Positions 10,628-21,900 of a stretch of DNA of 64,000 nucleotides are shown here, in pieces. This stretch comes from Hemileia vastatrix (Eukaryota > Basidiomycota > Pucciniomycetes > Pucciniales > Zaghouaniaceae). The position numbers were made by a program, and so were the translations under genes. The stretch's first letter is position 1. Each line of letters starts with the position of its first letter. The notes under the pieces are model-generated. The model searched no databases, had not been told where the DNA came from, and was given only the letters and a program-made list of their open reading frames with translations. Where the stretch lies: NCBI GenBank assembly GCA_030280995.1, contig JASXTE010000007.1, positions 17,956,001-18,020,000 on the forward strand. The letters run 5' to 3'.

Positions 10628-13600
10628 TCACAAGACATGAGACCCATGAGCAAAAGCCATAGGGAAAGAGGTAATAGAGGCAACAATAGAATCTTTTTGT
10701 TCACAAGTCAACTGATCACCAAAAGAAGCAGTATTTATTTTATGTAATAAATCATCCATTTCAGTTTTTGTTCTACCTTTACATTGGGTCAGTGAGTTAC
10801 AAGATTTCAACAAATTCCCAGAAGGTCTAGGAGAAGAAATTTTGAATTTTCTTTTCCCATTCATTCCTAAGGTAAAGCAATTATTTGCTGGGTCCAGTTT
10901 CACACCAAACATGGTTAAAATATCATTTCCCATAATAAACCAATTGCTCAAATTATCATTTTTCATGACAACAAACTCACAAATATCTCTGACAAAACCA
11001 CCATTATATTTGAAAAATACAGAGGTTTTGTATTTGCCAATAGGAAATAAGGTAGAACCATACCCTCTCCATTTTTCAGAAGTTATAGGCAATAATTTAC
11101 CCAAATATTCCTTATCCACTGAAGCCAAAGCTTTTTCAGATACTACACTTCCTCCAGCACCAGAATCAAGAACTACATCAACATTTTTACCATTAATGAT
11201 AACAGGTGCCTTTAAAGGGGATATAGGAATAGAATTGTTAGTAATATCTTTAATTATCTCAGCATTTTCTACTGAAGATAAATTCAATACACAATCTTCA
11301 GATATATTATTTAAATAATGGACATCATGTTCCAACATTAAAACATCTTTAACAGATTCATTGTCATAGGAGATATTACTTTCACAGTCACTGGAAGAAT
11401 TATTGACATCAAGTTCAACTTCATCAGTGTCTTCATTTTGTTCAACAAGATGAATTTTCTTGTCACAAACATGACCCTTCTGCCACGGTTTGTTACATTT
11501 ATAACAAGTATTTGTTGCATATTTTTTAGGTGCAACTGGGGCAGAGGGTTTACCAGATTTTTCTGGGAGCTTTATAGAAGGTTTATTCTGATCATTATAA
11601 GATTTACTAAGGTAATTCTTTGGTTCATATCTATGGTTGAGTAGTACTTCATTACAGATATTAATGAAAGAAGAATTTTCCCTTACATGCTCAGTTCTAG
11701 CAACAATCAAATCCCTAAGAGAATTTGGTAATTTATACAAGATTTTATCTCTCCAAATATCATAATCCAACTTTGGATCAATTGCTCTAAGGATTTTAGT
11801 TATTTTCATCAGAAAAAAAATGGGCTTTTCAACAGAGGAGGATACATATCTAGTATTCTCATACAGTCTCTGCTGAGCTAACCTGAATTTTGAACCACCA
11901 AACTGATTCTCAATCAAGGATTTCCAATCATTCCATGTATAATGGTTGTTATCTAAGAGGACAGATTCATACCACATCAAGGCTACATTGGAAAATAAAG
12001 AAATTAGCTTAGAAACAATTTCTTCATCAGGTAGTTTATAAGATCTCTTTAAATTATCAATTCTCTGGATAAAGTGTTGCCAATCAGAGGAAGAATCACC
12101 ATCAAAGGTAGGATATTGGTCTAACTTAGGCCAATTTTTCTGACTACTGGGATGGTCCACTTTTTGGTTTGAATTATTCATTATTAATAATTCCTGAAGT
12201 TTAGCCAGGTGTTCAGAAATTTCATTATTTACAGAAACAGCTGGTGCATGACCATCACAAGATTTTTTGCTAGTAGCAAAAGACTTTACAGACTCATTGT
12301 CAGTTTGTTTAATGGTTGAAATATGAGGAAGAAAGGATGAAATTTGCTCAGGTCTTTTCCCTTTATTTTTATGCAGCTTATTTACAGAAATCTCATTTAA
12401 TTCATTATTGGTGTTTAAGGTTGAGAACTTTTCCTGTAGGTCAGACACATAGTTTCTTATTCTTGGAATTTCAGACATCTGGTCATTTACTTTTGCAAGA
12501 GATAGAACATTTCTGTCTTCAGAAACTGAGTGTTTGGTACTTAGTGCATGGAAATCATTTTTTAGCTTCTTAAACTCATTTTGCAGAGATTTTATTTCAT
12601 TTTTGAATGAATAATTTTCCTCAATAAGGGGTTTCAATTCACTCAAGGTCTTATGTAGACTGATATTTCTATCTGAGATAGCTCTATGGTCACTTCTTAT
12701 TTGTTTTTGTTGACTAAGAACAATATTCAATGTTTCTTTGATTTTTAAATAAGCTGTATCTTGTACAGAAGAACTCACTTTAAATTGCAAGTGTAAATTA
12801 TTTAATCTATCATTTTCATGGATTAACACATCTCTCACATGTTTGTCTTTTACAATATTAAAATCAAGGGTATCTTTCAATATTTCCTCAGAAGTTTTTT
12901 CAATTAAGGTATAGATTTCAGGGGGAACAGAATCATTTTTAATTGCAAGAGAAGGATTAATTAAAGATGTAGAAGTTAAATGTAAAGGTTCATCAAATGA
13001 CAATTTGCTAATTACATCAATAGGGCTACTAGTTATAGGAAGCTGTCTTTTAACAGGTTTAACTGTTCTTTCACCATGTTCAATAATATTACCTGCAGAA
13101 GAAGATTTATTAGAAAACATACCCAAGTGACTATCAACAAAATTACTTACCATGGCAGAGGAGGAAACTTCCCCTGAGACTGGGTTTGGGATTGTGCTTG
13201 GGCCTTCTTTCTCCTGCCTTATTGGTAGGGATGAGGAGGTGGATGGAAATTGGGTGTTCTGGATGGGCCAGGCTGATGATGAGGAGGGTGTTGCACATTC
13301 TGTTGGTAGTGACTCACTAGATAATCCCATTTCCATTGCTCTACTTCCATAGTATTTGGATTTTGGATGGTTGATCTGGGTGGCTGTGAAGGTTGATTGG
13401 GAGGCAACTGAGGAGGGGCCTGGGCCTGAATCTGGTTCCTGAGTTCTTGGACCTGATCCCACAATGTGTCTACCTTTGCTTTGTACGTCATATTTTCTGT
13501 CTTCAACTCTTTTATATGACTGGATAGGTTGCTGATTTGTTGTGGCAGAGGAAGCTTTTTTATTTTGAAGCCTTTTGGAAGACCTTCTTGAGGCACTAGA

Positions 13601-13810
13601 GGCTTTACTTCCTTCTGTGGTACTGGGGGAAGGGGGTTTGGTTTGTTTGCATTTCCTGTCATTTCCACATCGTGCAGTATGTGAATTCTTTGTGTTAGTA
13701 TAAGATTTTTTATGACCAACTTTAGAAGAACTTACAGTGTCAGCATCATAGTCAATTTCTATTTCATCCACTTGCATGTTATCCATTTTTTCTGCCAAAT
13801 TGTTGGACAT
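10628..13810 (-). CDS. Gag-protease polyprotein of copy B
   Basis: 1060 codons from ATG 13810 to TGA 10628. Residues 1-290 are Ser/Pro/Thr-rich and probably disordered; 330-465 form a coiled coil; 560-690 are the Gag core; a C-x2-C-x7-H-x-C zinc knuckle lies near 770; an acidic Asp/Glu/Ser stretch follows; the protease has VLDSGAGGSVVS and GNDILTMFG. Gag should assemble particles and package RNA; the protease cleaves Gag-Pol. The TGA at the end (also in copy C) corresponds to GGA in copy D and Gly in relic E, so it is probably a nonsense change shared by B and C rather than the family's normal end. Start chosen because all copies share it after a long leader. Confidence 0.9.
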   Translation of the reverse strand: MSNNLAEKMDNMQVDEIEIDYDADTVSSSKVGHKKSYTNTKNSHTARCGNDRKCKQTKPPSPSTTEGSKASSASRRSSKRLQNKKASSATTNQQPIQSYKRVEDRKYDVQSKGRHIVGSGPRTQEPDSGPGPSSVASQSTFTATQINHPKSKYYGSRAMEMGLSSESLPTECATPSSSSAWPIQNTQFPSTSSSLPIRQEKEGPSTIPNPVSGEVSSSAMVSNFVDSHLGMFSNKSSSAGNIIEHGERTVKPVKRQLPITSSPIDVISKLSFDEPLHLTSTSLINPSLAIKNDSVPPEIYTLIEKTSEEILKDTLDFNIVKDKHVRDVLIHENDRLNNLHLQFKVSSSVQDTAYLKIKETLNIVLSQQKQIRSDHRAISDRNISLHKTLSELKPLIEENYSFKNEIKSLQNEFKKLKNDFHALSTKHSVSEDRNVLSLAKVNDQMSEIPRIRNYVSDLQEKFSTLNTNNELNEISVNKLHKNKGKRPEQISSFLPHISTIKQTDNESVKSFATSKKSCDGHAPAVSVNNEISEHLAKLQELLIMNNSNQKVDHPSSQKNWPKLDQYPTFDGDSSSDWQHFIQRIDNLKRSYKLPDEEIVSKLISLFSNVALMWYESVLLDNNHYTWNDWKSLIENQFGGSKFRLAQQRLYENTRYVSSSVEKPIFFLMKITKILRAIDPKLDYDIWRDKILYKLPNSLRDLIVARTEHVRENSSFINICNEVLLNHRYEPKNYLSKSYNDQNKPSIKLPEKSGKPSAPVAPKKYATNTCYKCNKPWQKGHVCDKKIHLVEQNEDTDEVELDVNNSSSDCESNISYDNESVKDVLMLEHDVHYLNNISEDCVLNLSSVENAEIIKDITNNSIPISPLKAPVIINGKNVDVVLDSGAGGSVVSEKALASVDKEYLGKLLPITSEKWRGYGSTLFPIGKYKTSVFFKYNGGFVRDICEFVVMKNDNLSNWFIMGNDILTMFGVKLDPANNCFTLGMNGKRKFKISSPRPSGNLLKSCNSLTQCKGRTKTEMDDLLHKINTASFGDQLTCEQKDSIVASITSFPMAFAHGSHVL
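13219..13719 (-). CDS. Overlapping alternative-frame ORF within gag (family I, copy B)
   Basis: A second frame within gag codons ~30-200 encodes a Pro-rich start (NPLPPVPQKEVKPL), IKKLPLPQQISNL followed by a helix, a QAPPQLPPNQPSQPP stretch and EQWKWDYL. It ends early at HPYQ by a TAA in A and B; copy D continues to FPPLPW. Copy C stops after NTM. No ATG begins the frame; an internal ATG (near codon 20, MTGNANK) is available. It parallels the family II frame at 475-945. GTAAGT lies after gag codon 25 here, but no acceptor restores phase, so the way it would be expressed is open. Confidence 0.35.
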   Translation of the reverse strand: MVIKNLILTQRIHILHDVEMTGNANKPNPLPPVPQKEVKPLVPQEGLPKGFKIKKLPLPQQISNLSSHIKELKTENMTYKAKVDTLWDQVQELRNQIQAQAPPQLPPNQPSQPPRSTIQNPNTMEVEQWKWDYLVSHYQQNVQHPPHHQPGPSRTPNFHPPPHPYQ

Positions 13811-14502
13811 ACTAGTGGGAAGATTTATAATTTACTTTTTATTTTATAAAAAATAATAAAAGTTAGTCAATAATTGCTCCAAATAATAAAAAAAAATTTT
13901 TATTAATTAAATTATAGAAAAAATAATTTTCAATATAAAGTAATAATTAAAAAAAATTAATTTTTTTAAAAAAAATGGATTGCAAGGTTAAATTGGGAAT
14001 AACAATCAAGTTAATTCAACCAATTAATTACCAATATTAAATATGGCAATATATTTGGGACTAAGCACAATGTACTTTTAAGTCAACCAAAATTAACAAT
14101 AATTAATAATAAAAAAAATTAAATTAATAATTCAATTTGTATTAATAAAAAATGTCAATTCTTCTAGGACTAAGAGGATTTAACACAATATAATGGTCAA
14201 CTAGGAAAAAAAAAATTTTTAAAAATTGAACACTTACACTCAGTGAATCAGCAATTAAGCCACAATCACTGTTATTGCAATAAAAATATAGTAATGTGAG
14301 TGAGAGGCGCAAAGGTGAACTTAATATAGTGATCAAAAAATCACTTCAAAATAATATAAAAATTAATATTATATAAACCTAAGATGTCGAACCCAATTTC
14401 AAAACACAGTCGCGGCAAAAGTTTCATTTTGCTAGGTGGTCCGTGCGTTTTGTCGTTTGTCGCCAGGCTCGATCGTCGTTGTCGTTTGGAAAGGCCCCCA
14501 GT
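13811..14502 (-). other. 5' leader and primer-binding site of copy B
   Basis: Near-identical to 5800-6491. Primer-binding site TGGGGGCCTTTCC reads from 14500 to 14488. AT-rich, no gene. Confidence 0.6.
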
Positions 14503-15638
14503 TGTCGGTCAGTCGTCTAGAAGAGGTAAGAAAAATAGGAGAAAAAGGAGGAGAAAAGGAGGAGGACAAAGGAAAATAAAGAAATAAACCAAATCTATAT
14601 ATATAATTTATTTGAGAGGGAGACAACGGTGAGCAACTTTGAGAGGTGACAAAAACTTAGATTTTATTAATAATAATATTATTAAATGTAAGGGTACTGC
14701 GCGGCAAACAATTTTAATTACTATTAGACTTAAAGCAACCTTTGATTTGTTTTATAGAATTTAAATTAGATCTGTATTACTAATAAAAAAATATAAACGT
14801 AATAAAATGGTTATTTAATTTGTTGAGTGTATAATAAGTGATGAGGCTACAGGGGATTATCCAAGGCCCTTTTATAGGAAATGGGTCCTCTGAAGCGCTA
14901 CTATCTTTTTAAATACAATGATTAGAATGGAATAAAACAAATATATCAAAAGAGTAAAGGAAACATAACAATATAGAGAAAAACATGAAACAAATAATTA
15001 AAACCCCAATTAAGAATCCAATTTCCCCACCATTAATTCCCAAATCAGTAAGTGACAATAGTGAATAACTAAACAAGATTGTAAACATAGGAGCTATGAG
15101 AAATATAATTCCAAACAGATGGTACATTCTGATTAAAGGACATTTTAAGTGAAACAAAAAATAATTTGACGCAACAAAACAAGCAATTAATCTCAATTTA
15201 GTCCAAATTAATTTATTTGTTTTTTCTAACACAATTAAGGGTCAAAAGAAGCGTCATTAATTATTGTTTAGTATCATATGAGAGGTATTATTTAATATAT
15301 AAATTTAAGTAATTAATTTAAATATATTATAAATCAATTTTACACTTGTAATTATAATATATGTTTTTTAATTAATTAAATATAAATTTATAATTATTAA
15401 ATACATAAAAATGCGCCATTATTTGTAGAATATATTATATTATGCTCAATTTAATTGTATATAAAAATATATATAACCAATAAATTTAATGTAACACTTG
15501 TATATAATAAAATTCTTATATAATTTCATTATGCAATAAAATATTAAGTTATATTCATTAAATACAAGTCTTACCCACTCTTTAAGGTTTTATAATTTAT
15601 ATATCATTTACTGGACTCCTGGAATAGCCTGGCTGACA
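14503..15638 (-). mobile_element. Family I LTR 2 (5' LTR of B, 3' LTR of C)
   Basis: 1136 bp; offset from LTR 1 by exactly 8011 bp at both ends. TGTC/GACA ends, TATAAAAG at 14869-14876. Sharing of one LTR by two complete internal regions defines the tandem array. Confidence 0.9.
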
Positions 15639-15672
15639 CTCCCTCACTCTAAAAAAAACAATAAAAAAAATG

Positions 15673-16514
15673 CTAAGATTTTTTATTTTTGTATTTTTTC
15701 AACAGAGCAGGCAGATTTGAAATTTCCTTGCCAGGTATCCATGCATCATGTTCAGATGATTTGTTCTTATATCTCAATAAATATTCAGTACCTCTCTCAG
15801 ATGTGATAATTCTATCATTGAGAATTTTATCAATTTCTGCTGTTTCTGTGACATCCTGAGGGTTCTTCTTAGGTCTTCCTCTTCTTTTTGGAAATAAGTC
15901 ACTGTTGGAAGTATAAGGTTTAAGCAAAGAAATGGGAAAAACAGGATGTTTCCTATCATATGGAGAATACAATACAACTTCTACTGCATTATCACCAACC
16001 ATTCTTTTAACAACAAATGGTCCTACAAAAGGATCTTTTAATTTGTGGTTACCCTGTAAATTGAAATGGACAGTAGAGATCAACACTTCATCACCCTTGT
16101 TAAATGTGTATTCTTTATGGGATTTATCCCATCTTTTCTTTTCATATTCAAATGCTTTATCAATACAACTTTGAGCATGTTTTCTGCATAGCTGTTGCAT
16201 TTGCATAAAAGATTTTACACCAGGGTGTAGTTCCAACTTAGGTAATTTATTATTGAGAATCTAGCAGGAGTGTTTGGGACATAACCTAACCAAAGCTCAA
16301 AAGGCTTTTTCTCAGTGACAGAATGAACAGTGCTATTATATGCAAATTCAAGACCATGCAAAAGAGTGACCCAATCATGAGTAAATCTGTCATTGTCTTT
16401 ATATTCTAAACCAAAGGCACAATACCTTCTAATCATATCTTCCAGAGTTTGAATCATTCTTTCAGCTAGACCATCAGTCTGAGGATGGTGAGCTGTAGAC
16501 AATTTTAACTCACA
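15673..16514 (-). pseudogene. Copy C pol, C-terminal part (integrase end, AT-hook, chromodomain)
   Basis: Continuation of the copy C integrase after the MITE. 16514 to about 16260 encodes the integrase core segment with TAHHPQTDGLAERMIQ, then a 1-nt deletion near 16261 shifts the frame. The remainder (16236-15673) carries the integrase C-terminal domain, RRGRPKK and the chromodomain. Together with the MITE insertion this makes copy C Pol non-functional. Confidence 0.85.
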
Positions 16515-16775
16515 CACTACGCAATATAGGGGGTGGACTTGCTAGCAAGTCCCCAACCTGAACTCAGGCACAACTCAGATGGAACTCAGACTGAACTCAT
16601 ACTGAACTCATATTGAACTCTACTTGAAGACCCACCTAAAACTTTTCTGCTGAGTGGTGTTTATCCCTGATTGTATGGTTCCTTTGTTAATAGCACAATG
16701 TGTGTTCAATCTGTGGTGAACTTGAGTCCAAGGTTGCGGACTTGCTAACAAGTCCGCCCCCCATATTGCGTGGTG
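16515..16775 (+). mobile_element. CACTA-type MITE, 261 bp, in integrase of copy C
   Basis: Terminal inverted repeats of about 38 bp begin CACTACGCAATATAGGGGG and CACCACGCAATATGGGGGG. The 3-bp target duplication ACA (16512-16514, 16776-16778) is proven by comparison with the uninterrupted copy B (8501-8520). CACTA ends and a 3-bp duplication are the marks of the CACTA/EnSpm superfamily. Just inside each end lies an 18-bp palindrome with GCTAGC or GTTAGC in its centre (16535-16552, 16738-16755). No coding capacity, so mobilised in trans. A second 261-bp copy is at 63007-63267. Confidence 0.92.
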
Positions 16776-16778
16776 ACA

Positions 16779-18902
16779 GCCACAAATATCCATCAAAGAG
16801 GTCCAAAACTCAGAAGTAAATTTTGGATCCCTATCAGAGATAATGGATTTTGGAAAACCAATAATATTAAACATGTAAGACCACCATAAGAAAGCTAATT
16901 CTTTGGTGGATACATCTTTGTGGGTTGGAATAAATTTGCACATTTTTGTGAATCTATCCACTATTACCCAACAAGAGTTAAAGCTGTCTTTACCTGCAAC
17001 AGGAAGACCAGTGACAAAATCCATATTAATGATTTGCCAGGGAGCACTAGGTGCTTCAATATGTTGTAATAACCCTGCTCTCTTACCTGTTAACCTTTTA
17101 GATTTTTGGCAGGAATCACAAGATTCAACATATAATTTTGTGTCTTCAGACATATTAGCCCACCATGCAGTGTTTTTGATTCTAATCAATGTTTTTTCAA
17201 GATCAAAATGTCCAGCTAATATGTCATCATGACAAAGTTTGAGGATAGTTTCTTTCATTGAAGGAGGAATAACAATTACATTGGTAAGCTTCCTTCTATA
17301 ATATATATAACCATCTTCAATAGAAAACTTTCCTTTATGTAAAGCATTTTGGTACTTTGCAGGAAGAGTTTTTATTAATGCTTGAATTGAAGCATTCTTA
17401 GGATCATTCAAAATAGTAACTAATTTATTTAAGTCAGAATCCTTATCATATGAATCCAGTATTAACTGTAATAACTCTTCTTCCATATCAACTATAAATA
17501 TACCATGTATATGAACAGTATCATCTTCAGGTACATAAGCAGGATTGGAGTCATTATTTGGCAGAGGCAATCTGGAGAGAATATCAACATTAGAATGAAC
17601 ATTTCCAGCTCTATGGATAATAGTCATCCTTCTTCTGTATTCTTGAACAGCAAGTTGCCACCTGAACATATGTCTGTTAGGTGTTTTGAGGTTTAAGAGA
17701 GATTTCACAGCACTACAGTCAGTTACCAACTCAAATTTTTGGTCATCCAAGTAGTAATGAAGTTTCTCAAGAGCCCAAACAACTGCTAAGCACTCCAATT
17801 GAGTGGCACCATATTTCAATTCACTATTTCTTAAGGTTCTTGAAATATAACAAATTACAACCTCTGAGGATTTATCATTAATAATTTGCTTTTGGTGAAG
17901 GGCAGCACCCAGACCAATAAAGCTAGCATCTGTATAAAGTACAAATGGCTTGTTAAAATCTGGAAGAGCCAATATAGGGGCTGTCATTAAGCAACTTTTT
18001 AATGTATTAAAAGCTTTCTGACAGTCATTATTCCAGAGAAAAGCAACATCTTTTCTGGTTAGTTTTGTAAGAGGCAAGGCTATGACCTGATAATTTTTAA
18101 TATATTGTCTATAATAGCCACACATACCCAAAAAACTTTGGATTTCCCTTACAGAAGTTGGTGCTTTCACATTCTGAATGGCAGCAACTTTATTATGGTC
18201 TACACAAATTTGTAAGCCTGACACAACATGGCCAAGGACTTTCAAAGATTGAAAACCAAATTTACACTTTTTTAAAGATAAGGTCATATTGATTTCATCC
18301 ATTTTTTGGAAAACTCTATTCAAGTGAATCATATGTTCATCAAAAGTTTTAGAAAAAAAAAATAATATCATCAATATAAACCATGAGCCAACCTTCAATA
18401 ATTTCTTGATGGAAAGTGTTATCCATGACCTTCTGGAAAACTGAAGGAGCATTTTTAGGGCCAAATGGCATCCTAACATACTTATATATTCCCATATGAG
18501 TAGCAATAAGCAAAAATTTTTGAGAATTTTTCTCAACTGGAACTTGATGATACCCTTTATTACCATCCAGACAACTAATAAATTTTGCACCTTGCAAGGT
18601 AGCATGTATTGAATTAATTCTGGGTAAAGGATAAATATCATCAACAGTATAAGTTTTAAAGCTCTGTAATCTCCACATAATCTAGCTTTATCTTTTTCAT
18701 AAGAAATTAAGACTGGGGAGATGACACAATATTTGGGGGTGACATCCACTTTCTCAATGATATTCATTTTCAATAATGTTACAATATTATCTTCAATATC
18801 TTTTCTTTTTGATGGAGAAGCAGGATATGGTTTTTTCTTAAGGGTAGGAGGAATATCACTCAAATTACAGGATAAGGCAATCTTCATTTCTTCCTGAACA
18901 AT
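16779..18902 (-). pseudogene. Copy C pol, RT to first half of integrase
   Basis: Near-identical to copy B. The RT N-terminus reads from about 18887; the slippery heptamer is at 18654-18660. RT continues in the -1 frame (18678-18349) to YIDDII. One extra base in the following A/T run (about 18353-18361) shifts the frame, after which RNase H (VLYTDASF), the integrase zinc finger and the first two catalytic Asp are open down to the MITE. Here integrase keeps GLP and the RNase H end keeps DILSR, both changed in B. Function lost by the run shift and the MITE. Confidence 0.85.
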
Positions 18903-21900
18903 TCACAAGACATGAGACCCATGAGCAAAAGCCATAGGGAAAGAGGTAATAGAGGCAACAATAGAATCTTTTTGTTCACAAGTCAACTGATCACCAAAAG
19001 AAGCAGTATTTATTTTATGTAATAAATCATCCATTTCAGTTTTTGTTCTACCTTTACATTGGGTCAGTGAGTTACAAGATTTCAACAAATGCCCAGAAGG
19101 TCTAGGAGAAGAAATTTTGAATTTTCTTTTCCCATTCATTCCTAAGGTAAAGCAATTATTTGCTGGGTCCAGTTTCACACCAAACATGGTTAAAATATCA
19201 TTTCCCATAATAAACCAATTGCTCAAATTATCATTTTTCATGACAACAAACTCACAAATATCTCTGACAAAACCACCATTATATTTGAAAAATACAGAGG
19301 TTTTGTATTTGCCAATAGGAAATAAGGTAGAACCATACCCTCTCCATTTTTCAGAAGTTATAGGCAATAATTTACCCAAATATTCCTTATCCACTGAAGC
19401 CAAAGCTTTTTCAGATACTACACTTCCTCCAGCACCAGAATCAAGAACTACATCAACATTTTTACCATTAATGATAACAGGTGCCTTTAAAGGGGATATA
19501 GGAATAGAATTGTTAGTAATATCTTTAATTATCTCAGCATTTTCTACTGAAGATAAATTCAATACACAATCTTCAGATATATTATTTAAATAATGGACAT
19601 CATGTTCCAACATTAAAACATCTTTAACAGATTCATTGTCATAGGAGATATTACTTTCACAGTCACTGGAAGAATTATTGACATCAAGTTCAACTTCATC
19701 AGTGTCTTCATTTTGTTCAACAAGATGAATTTTCTTGTCACAAACATGACCCTTCTGCCACAGTTTGTTACATTTATAACAAGTATTTGTTGCATATTTT
19801 TTAGGTGCAACTGGGGCAGAGGGTTTACCAGATTTTTCTGGGAGCTTTATAGAAGGTTTATTCTGATCATTATAAGATTTACTAAGGTAATTCTTTGGTT
19901 CATATCTATGGTTGAGTAGTACTTCATTACAGATATTAATGAAAGAAGAATTTTCCCTTACATGCTCAGTTCTAGCAACAATCAAATCCCTAAGAGAATT
20001 TGGTAATTTATACAAGATTTTATCTCTCCAAATATCATAATCCAACTTTGGATCAATTGCTCTAAGGATTTTAGTTATTTTCATCAGAAAAAAAATGGGC
20101 TTTTCAACAGAGGAGGATAAATATCTAGTATTCTCATACAGTCTCTGCTGAGCTAACCTGAATTTTGAACCACCAAACTGATTCTCAATCAAGGATTTCC
20201 AATCATTCCATGTATAATGGTTGTTATCTAAGAGGACAGATTCATACCACATCAAGGCTACATTGGAAAATAAAGAAATTAGCTTAGAAACAATTTCTTC
20301 ATCAGGTAGTTTATAAGATCTCTTTAAATTATCAATTCTCTGGATAAAGTGTTGCCAATCAGAGGAAGAATCACCATCAAAGGTAGGATATTGGTCTAAC
20401 TTAGGCCAATTTTTCTGACTACTGGGATGGTCCACTTTTTGGTTTGAATTATTCATTATTAATAATTCCTGAAGTTTAGCCAGGTGTTCAGAAATTTCAT
20501 TATTTACAGAAACAGCTGGTGCATGACCATCACAAGATTTTTTGCTAGTAGCAAAAGATTTTACAGACTCATTGTCAGTTTGTTTAATGGTTGAAATATG
20601 AGGAAGAAAGGATGAACTTTGCTCAGGTCTTTTCCCTTTATTTTTATGCAGCTTATTTACAGAAATCTCATTTAATTCATTATTGGTGTTTAAGGTTGAG
20701 AACTTTTCCTGTAGGTCAGACACATAGTTTCTTATTCTTGGAATTTCAGACATCTGGTCATTTAATTTTGCAAGAGATAGAACATTTCTGTCCTCAGAAA
20801 CTGAGTGTTTGGTACTTAGTGCATGGAAATCATTTTTTAGCTTCTTAAACTCATTTTGCAGAGATTTTATTTCATTTTTGAATGAATAATTTTCCTCAAT
20901 AAGGGGTTTCAATTCACTCAAGGTCTTATGTAGACTGATATTTCTATCTGAGATAGCTCTATGGTCACTTCTTATTTGTTTTTGTTGACTAAGAACAATA
21001 TTCAATGTTTCTATGATTTTTAAATAAGCTGTATCTTGTACAGAAGAACTCACTTTAAATTGCAAGTGTAAATTATTTAATCTATCATTTTCATGGATTA
21101 ACACATCTCTCACATGTTTGTCTTTTACAATATTAAAATCAAGGGTATCTTTCAATATTTCCTCAGAAGTTTTTTCAATTAAGGTATAGATTTCAGGGGG
21201 AACAGAATCATTTTTAATTGCAAGAGAAGGATTAATTAAAGATGTAGAAGTTAAATGTAAAGGTTCATCAAATGACAATTTGCTAATTACATCAATAGGG
21301 CTACTAGTTACAGGAAGCTGTCTTTTAACAGGTTTAACTGTTCTTTCACCATGTTCAATAATATTACCTGCAGAAGAAGATTTATTAGAAAACATACCCA
21401 AGTGACTATCAACCAAATTACTTACCATGGCAGAGGAGGAAACTTCCCCTGAGACTGGGTTTGGGATTGTGCTTGGGCCTTCTTTCTCCTGCCTTGTTGG
21501 TAGGGATGAGGAGGTGGATGGAAATTGGGTGTTCTGGATGGGCCAGGCTGATGATGAGGAGGGTGTTGCACATTCTTTTGGTAGTGACTCACTAGATAAT
21601 CCCATTTTCATTGCTCTACTTACATAGTATTTGGATTTTGGATGGTTGAGCTGGGTGGCTGTGAAGGTTGATTGGGAGGCAACTGAGGAGGGGCCTGGGC
21701 CTGAATCTGGTTCCTGAGTTCTTGGACCTGATCCCACAATGTGTCTACCTTTGCTTTGTACGTCATATTTTCTGTCTTCAACTCTTTTATATGACTGGAT
21801 AGGTTGCTGATTTGTTGTGGCAGAGGAAGCTTTTTTATTTTGAAGCCTTTTGGAAGACCTTCTTGAGGCACTAGAGGCTTTACTTCCTTCTGTGGTACTG

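Larger units (their letters stand above)
6492..15638 (-). mobile_element. Family I chromovirus copy B (Ty3/gypsy), complete with both LTRs
   Basis: LTR 14503-15638, primer site, gag-protease 13810-10628, pol 10627-7662, polypurine tract (about TAGAGTGAGGGAG, just above 7627), LTR 6492-7627. Total 9147 bp. Gene order protease-RT-RNase H-integrase marks it as Ty3/gypsy, and the C-terminal chromodomain as a chromovirus. It shares each LTR with a neighbour, so it has no target duplication of its own. The reading frame has one TGA between protease and RT and one -1 shift in RT; otherwise it is intact. Confidence 0.9.

Noticed and set aside
13731..13740. Intron joining family I gag start to the second frame
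   Set aside because: GTAAGT is present, but the plausible acceptors (80 nt or 48 nt downstream) give a stop or the Gag frame; the only in-phase acceptor would make a 16-nt intron.
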